In this document: positions 63,251-64,000 of the stretch, piece after piece
How positions within the stretch are numbered: the stretch's first letter is position 1
Layout: each line of letters opens with the position of its first letter
From: an uncultured Thiothrix sp.
GTDB taxonomy: Bacteria; Pseudomonadota; Gammaproteobacteria; Thiotrichales; Thiotrichaceae
Assembly: GCF_937873765.1 (NCBI RefSeq)
Contig: NZ_CALMZC010000015.1
Location: forward strand, 62,001-126,000
Direction of reading: 5' to 3'
DNA: 64,000 bases
The notes under the pieces: model-generated
The model's database searches: none
What the model was told of the DNA's origin: nothing
The model's input: only the letters and a program-made list of their open reading frames with translations
Position numbers and translations under genes: made by a program

Positions 63251-64000
63251 GAAGCCTATCAAAAAATTACTCGCTCATCATCGGCATCTCCGCCTACCAA
63301 CATATCAAACCCCTATCCGCTAGTGTCACCAATGATGCCAACAGCATCCATGCTTTAATCACTAGTGGAAGTTTAGGGTTATATGGCTCGGCTAACGTCC
63401 AGTATTTAACGGATGCTGAGGCCACTGGTGCGGCGATTCGTGCCGCTTTAAATAAATTAGCCACTGAATGCCTAACCGATAGCACCGTCTTAATTTATTT
63501 CTCCGGTCATGGTGCGCAACTTCTTGCTGGTGATCAGGCCGGAGCTTATCTTTTGCCCGTGGATGTCCGTTACGGTTCAGATGAAGAATTGGCGAATACC
63601 GCCATTTCAGGCAAAGAATTTAGCGAGGCTTTGCGTCAATTACGCTCAAGAAGAGTTTTAGTTATTTTTGACTGCTGTCATTCAGGTGGTATTGGTGAGA
63701 CTAAAAGTCCTTATGGTACTGAAGTAAAAGCTGGTTTGCCGGATGAGTATTATAAGGTGTTGTCTAAAGGTTGGGGGCGGGTAATTATTGCATCCTCCCG
63801 ACCGAATGAAGTTTCTTATGTGTATCAGGGCGATAAAAATAGTTTGTTTACTAAGCATCTATTGGAAGGATTGCAAGGTAAGGCTTTGGTAACAGGTCAC
63901 TATGTACGTGTCTTTGATTTATTTAGTTATCTCCAGCCCAAAGTAATAGCGGAACAGCCTAATCAAAATCCACTCATTAAAGCCGAGGTCGAGGAAAATT
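63247..64000 (+). CDS. Caspase-family peptidase (C14), second copy, partial at window edge
   Basis: 251 residues visible, the frame running off the right edge. ATG 63247 overlaps the previous stop (ATGA). Opens NYSLIIGISAYQHIKPLSAS, with catalytic His88 in IYFSGHGAQ and Cys144 in VIFDCCHSGG, then YLLPVDVRYGS. Intact dyad, no signal peptide. It differs in type from the first caspase: shorter acidic loop and the DCCHSGG motif found in caspases often fused to other modules. Base composition returns to the normal level at its start. Further C-terminal domains, such as adaptor or sensor modules, may lie beyond the window. Confidence 0.85.
   Translation, partial: MRSLSKNYSLIIGISAYQHIKPLSASVTNDANSIHALITSGSLGLYGSANVQYLTDAEATGAAIRAALNKLATECLTDSTVLIYFSGHGAQLLAGDQAGAYLLPVDVRYGSDEELANTAISGKEFSEALRQLRSRRVLVIFDCCHSGGIGETKSPYGTEVKAGLPDEYYKVLSKGWGRVIIASSRPNEVSYVYQGDKNSLFTKHLLEGLQGKALVTGHYVRVFDLFSYLQPKVIAEQPNQNPLIKAEVEEN

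Noticed and set aside
1..64000. CRISPR array, tRNA and rRNA genes
   Set aside because: No regularly spaced direct repeats and no cloverleaf or rRNA sequence were recognised while reading the intergenic stretches.

Overview
The window looks like a chromosomal segment of a gammaproteobacterium. By gene order and protein style it is most like Thiothrix and relatives (Thiotrichales); this is an inference from synteny, not a database result. Several blocks keep classical gammaproteobacterial order: zapB-like/zapA/6S RNA diverging from ygfB-pepP-ubiH, then rsfS-rlmH-maf-rng-nitrilase-tldD-pmbA, then pepA-holC-valS, and single genes such as parC, htpX, murJ, miaB and rep. Most of the window is ordinary housekeeping DNA of moderate GC content with short intergenic gaps. 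No tRNA, rRNA or CRISPR array was seen.

Layout. 0-8.4 kb: partial moeA, a PfkB sugar kinase convergent with a GntR/UTRA regulator, a YgiB/YgiC-like lipoprotein and ATP-grasp pair, a secreted ComEA-like protein, galE, an SLBB polysaccharide export lipoprotein and uridine kinase. 8.4-15 kb: GFA-like protein, EamA exporter, 6S RNA, zapA, zapB-like, ygfB-pepP-ubiH, azlCD. 15-22 kb: ribosome and RNA maturation block followed by tldD/pmbA. 22-24.2 kb: a membrane pseudokinase-like protein and a LysM-solute-binding fusion. 24.4-31.9 kb: miaB, truC, a broken paiB, a two-gene unit with a DUF2384/MbcA-like protein, a SnoaL-like protein, a eukaryote-type cyclophilin, rep and a pirin. 32-39.5 kb: a decayed tnpB element, a fused indolepyruvate oxidoreductase, an AI-2E-family permease, a LysR regulator and an IS1 relic. 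39.6-50.5 kb: valS-holC-pepA, RDD protein, murJ, DUF945 protein, EamA exporter and alpha/beta hydrolase. 50.5-52.8 kb: an accessory patch with a head-to-head scar of two truncated caspase-system genes, a VapBC toxin-antitoxin pair and a Uma2 nuclease. 52.9-59.3 kb: parC, htpX, two beta-barrel proteins, an FmdB protein, an SDR and a small acidic protein.

The last 4.5 kb (59.4-64 kb) is the most unusual part. It holds a caspase (peptidase C14) gene, an 872-residue protein combining a TIR-like domain, a STAND-type ATPase, a membrane helix and an FGE-sulfatase-like C-terminus, a small AT-rich protein, and a second caspase overlapped with it by four bases and cut by the window edge. This resembles NTPase-regulated conflict or programmed-death systems: the FGE-like domain as a possible sensor, the STAND module as a switch, and the caspases as proteolytic effectors. 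The TIR-like domain appears to lack the catalytic glutamate, so an adaptor role is possible. The caspase/DUF4384-like scar at 50.5-51.2 kb shows that genes of this kind have been gained and lost in this lineage before.
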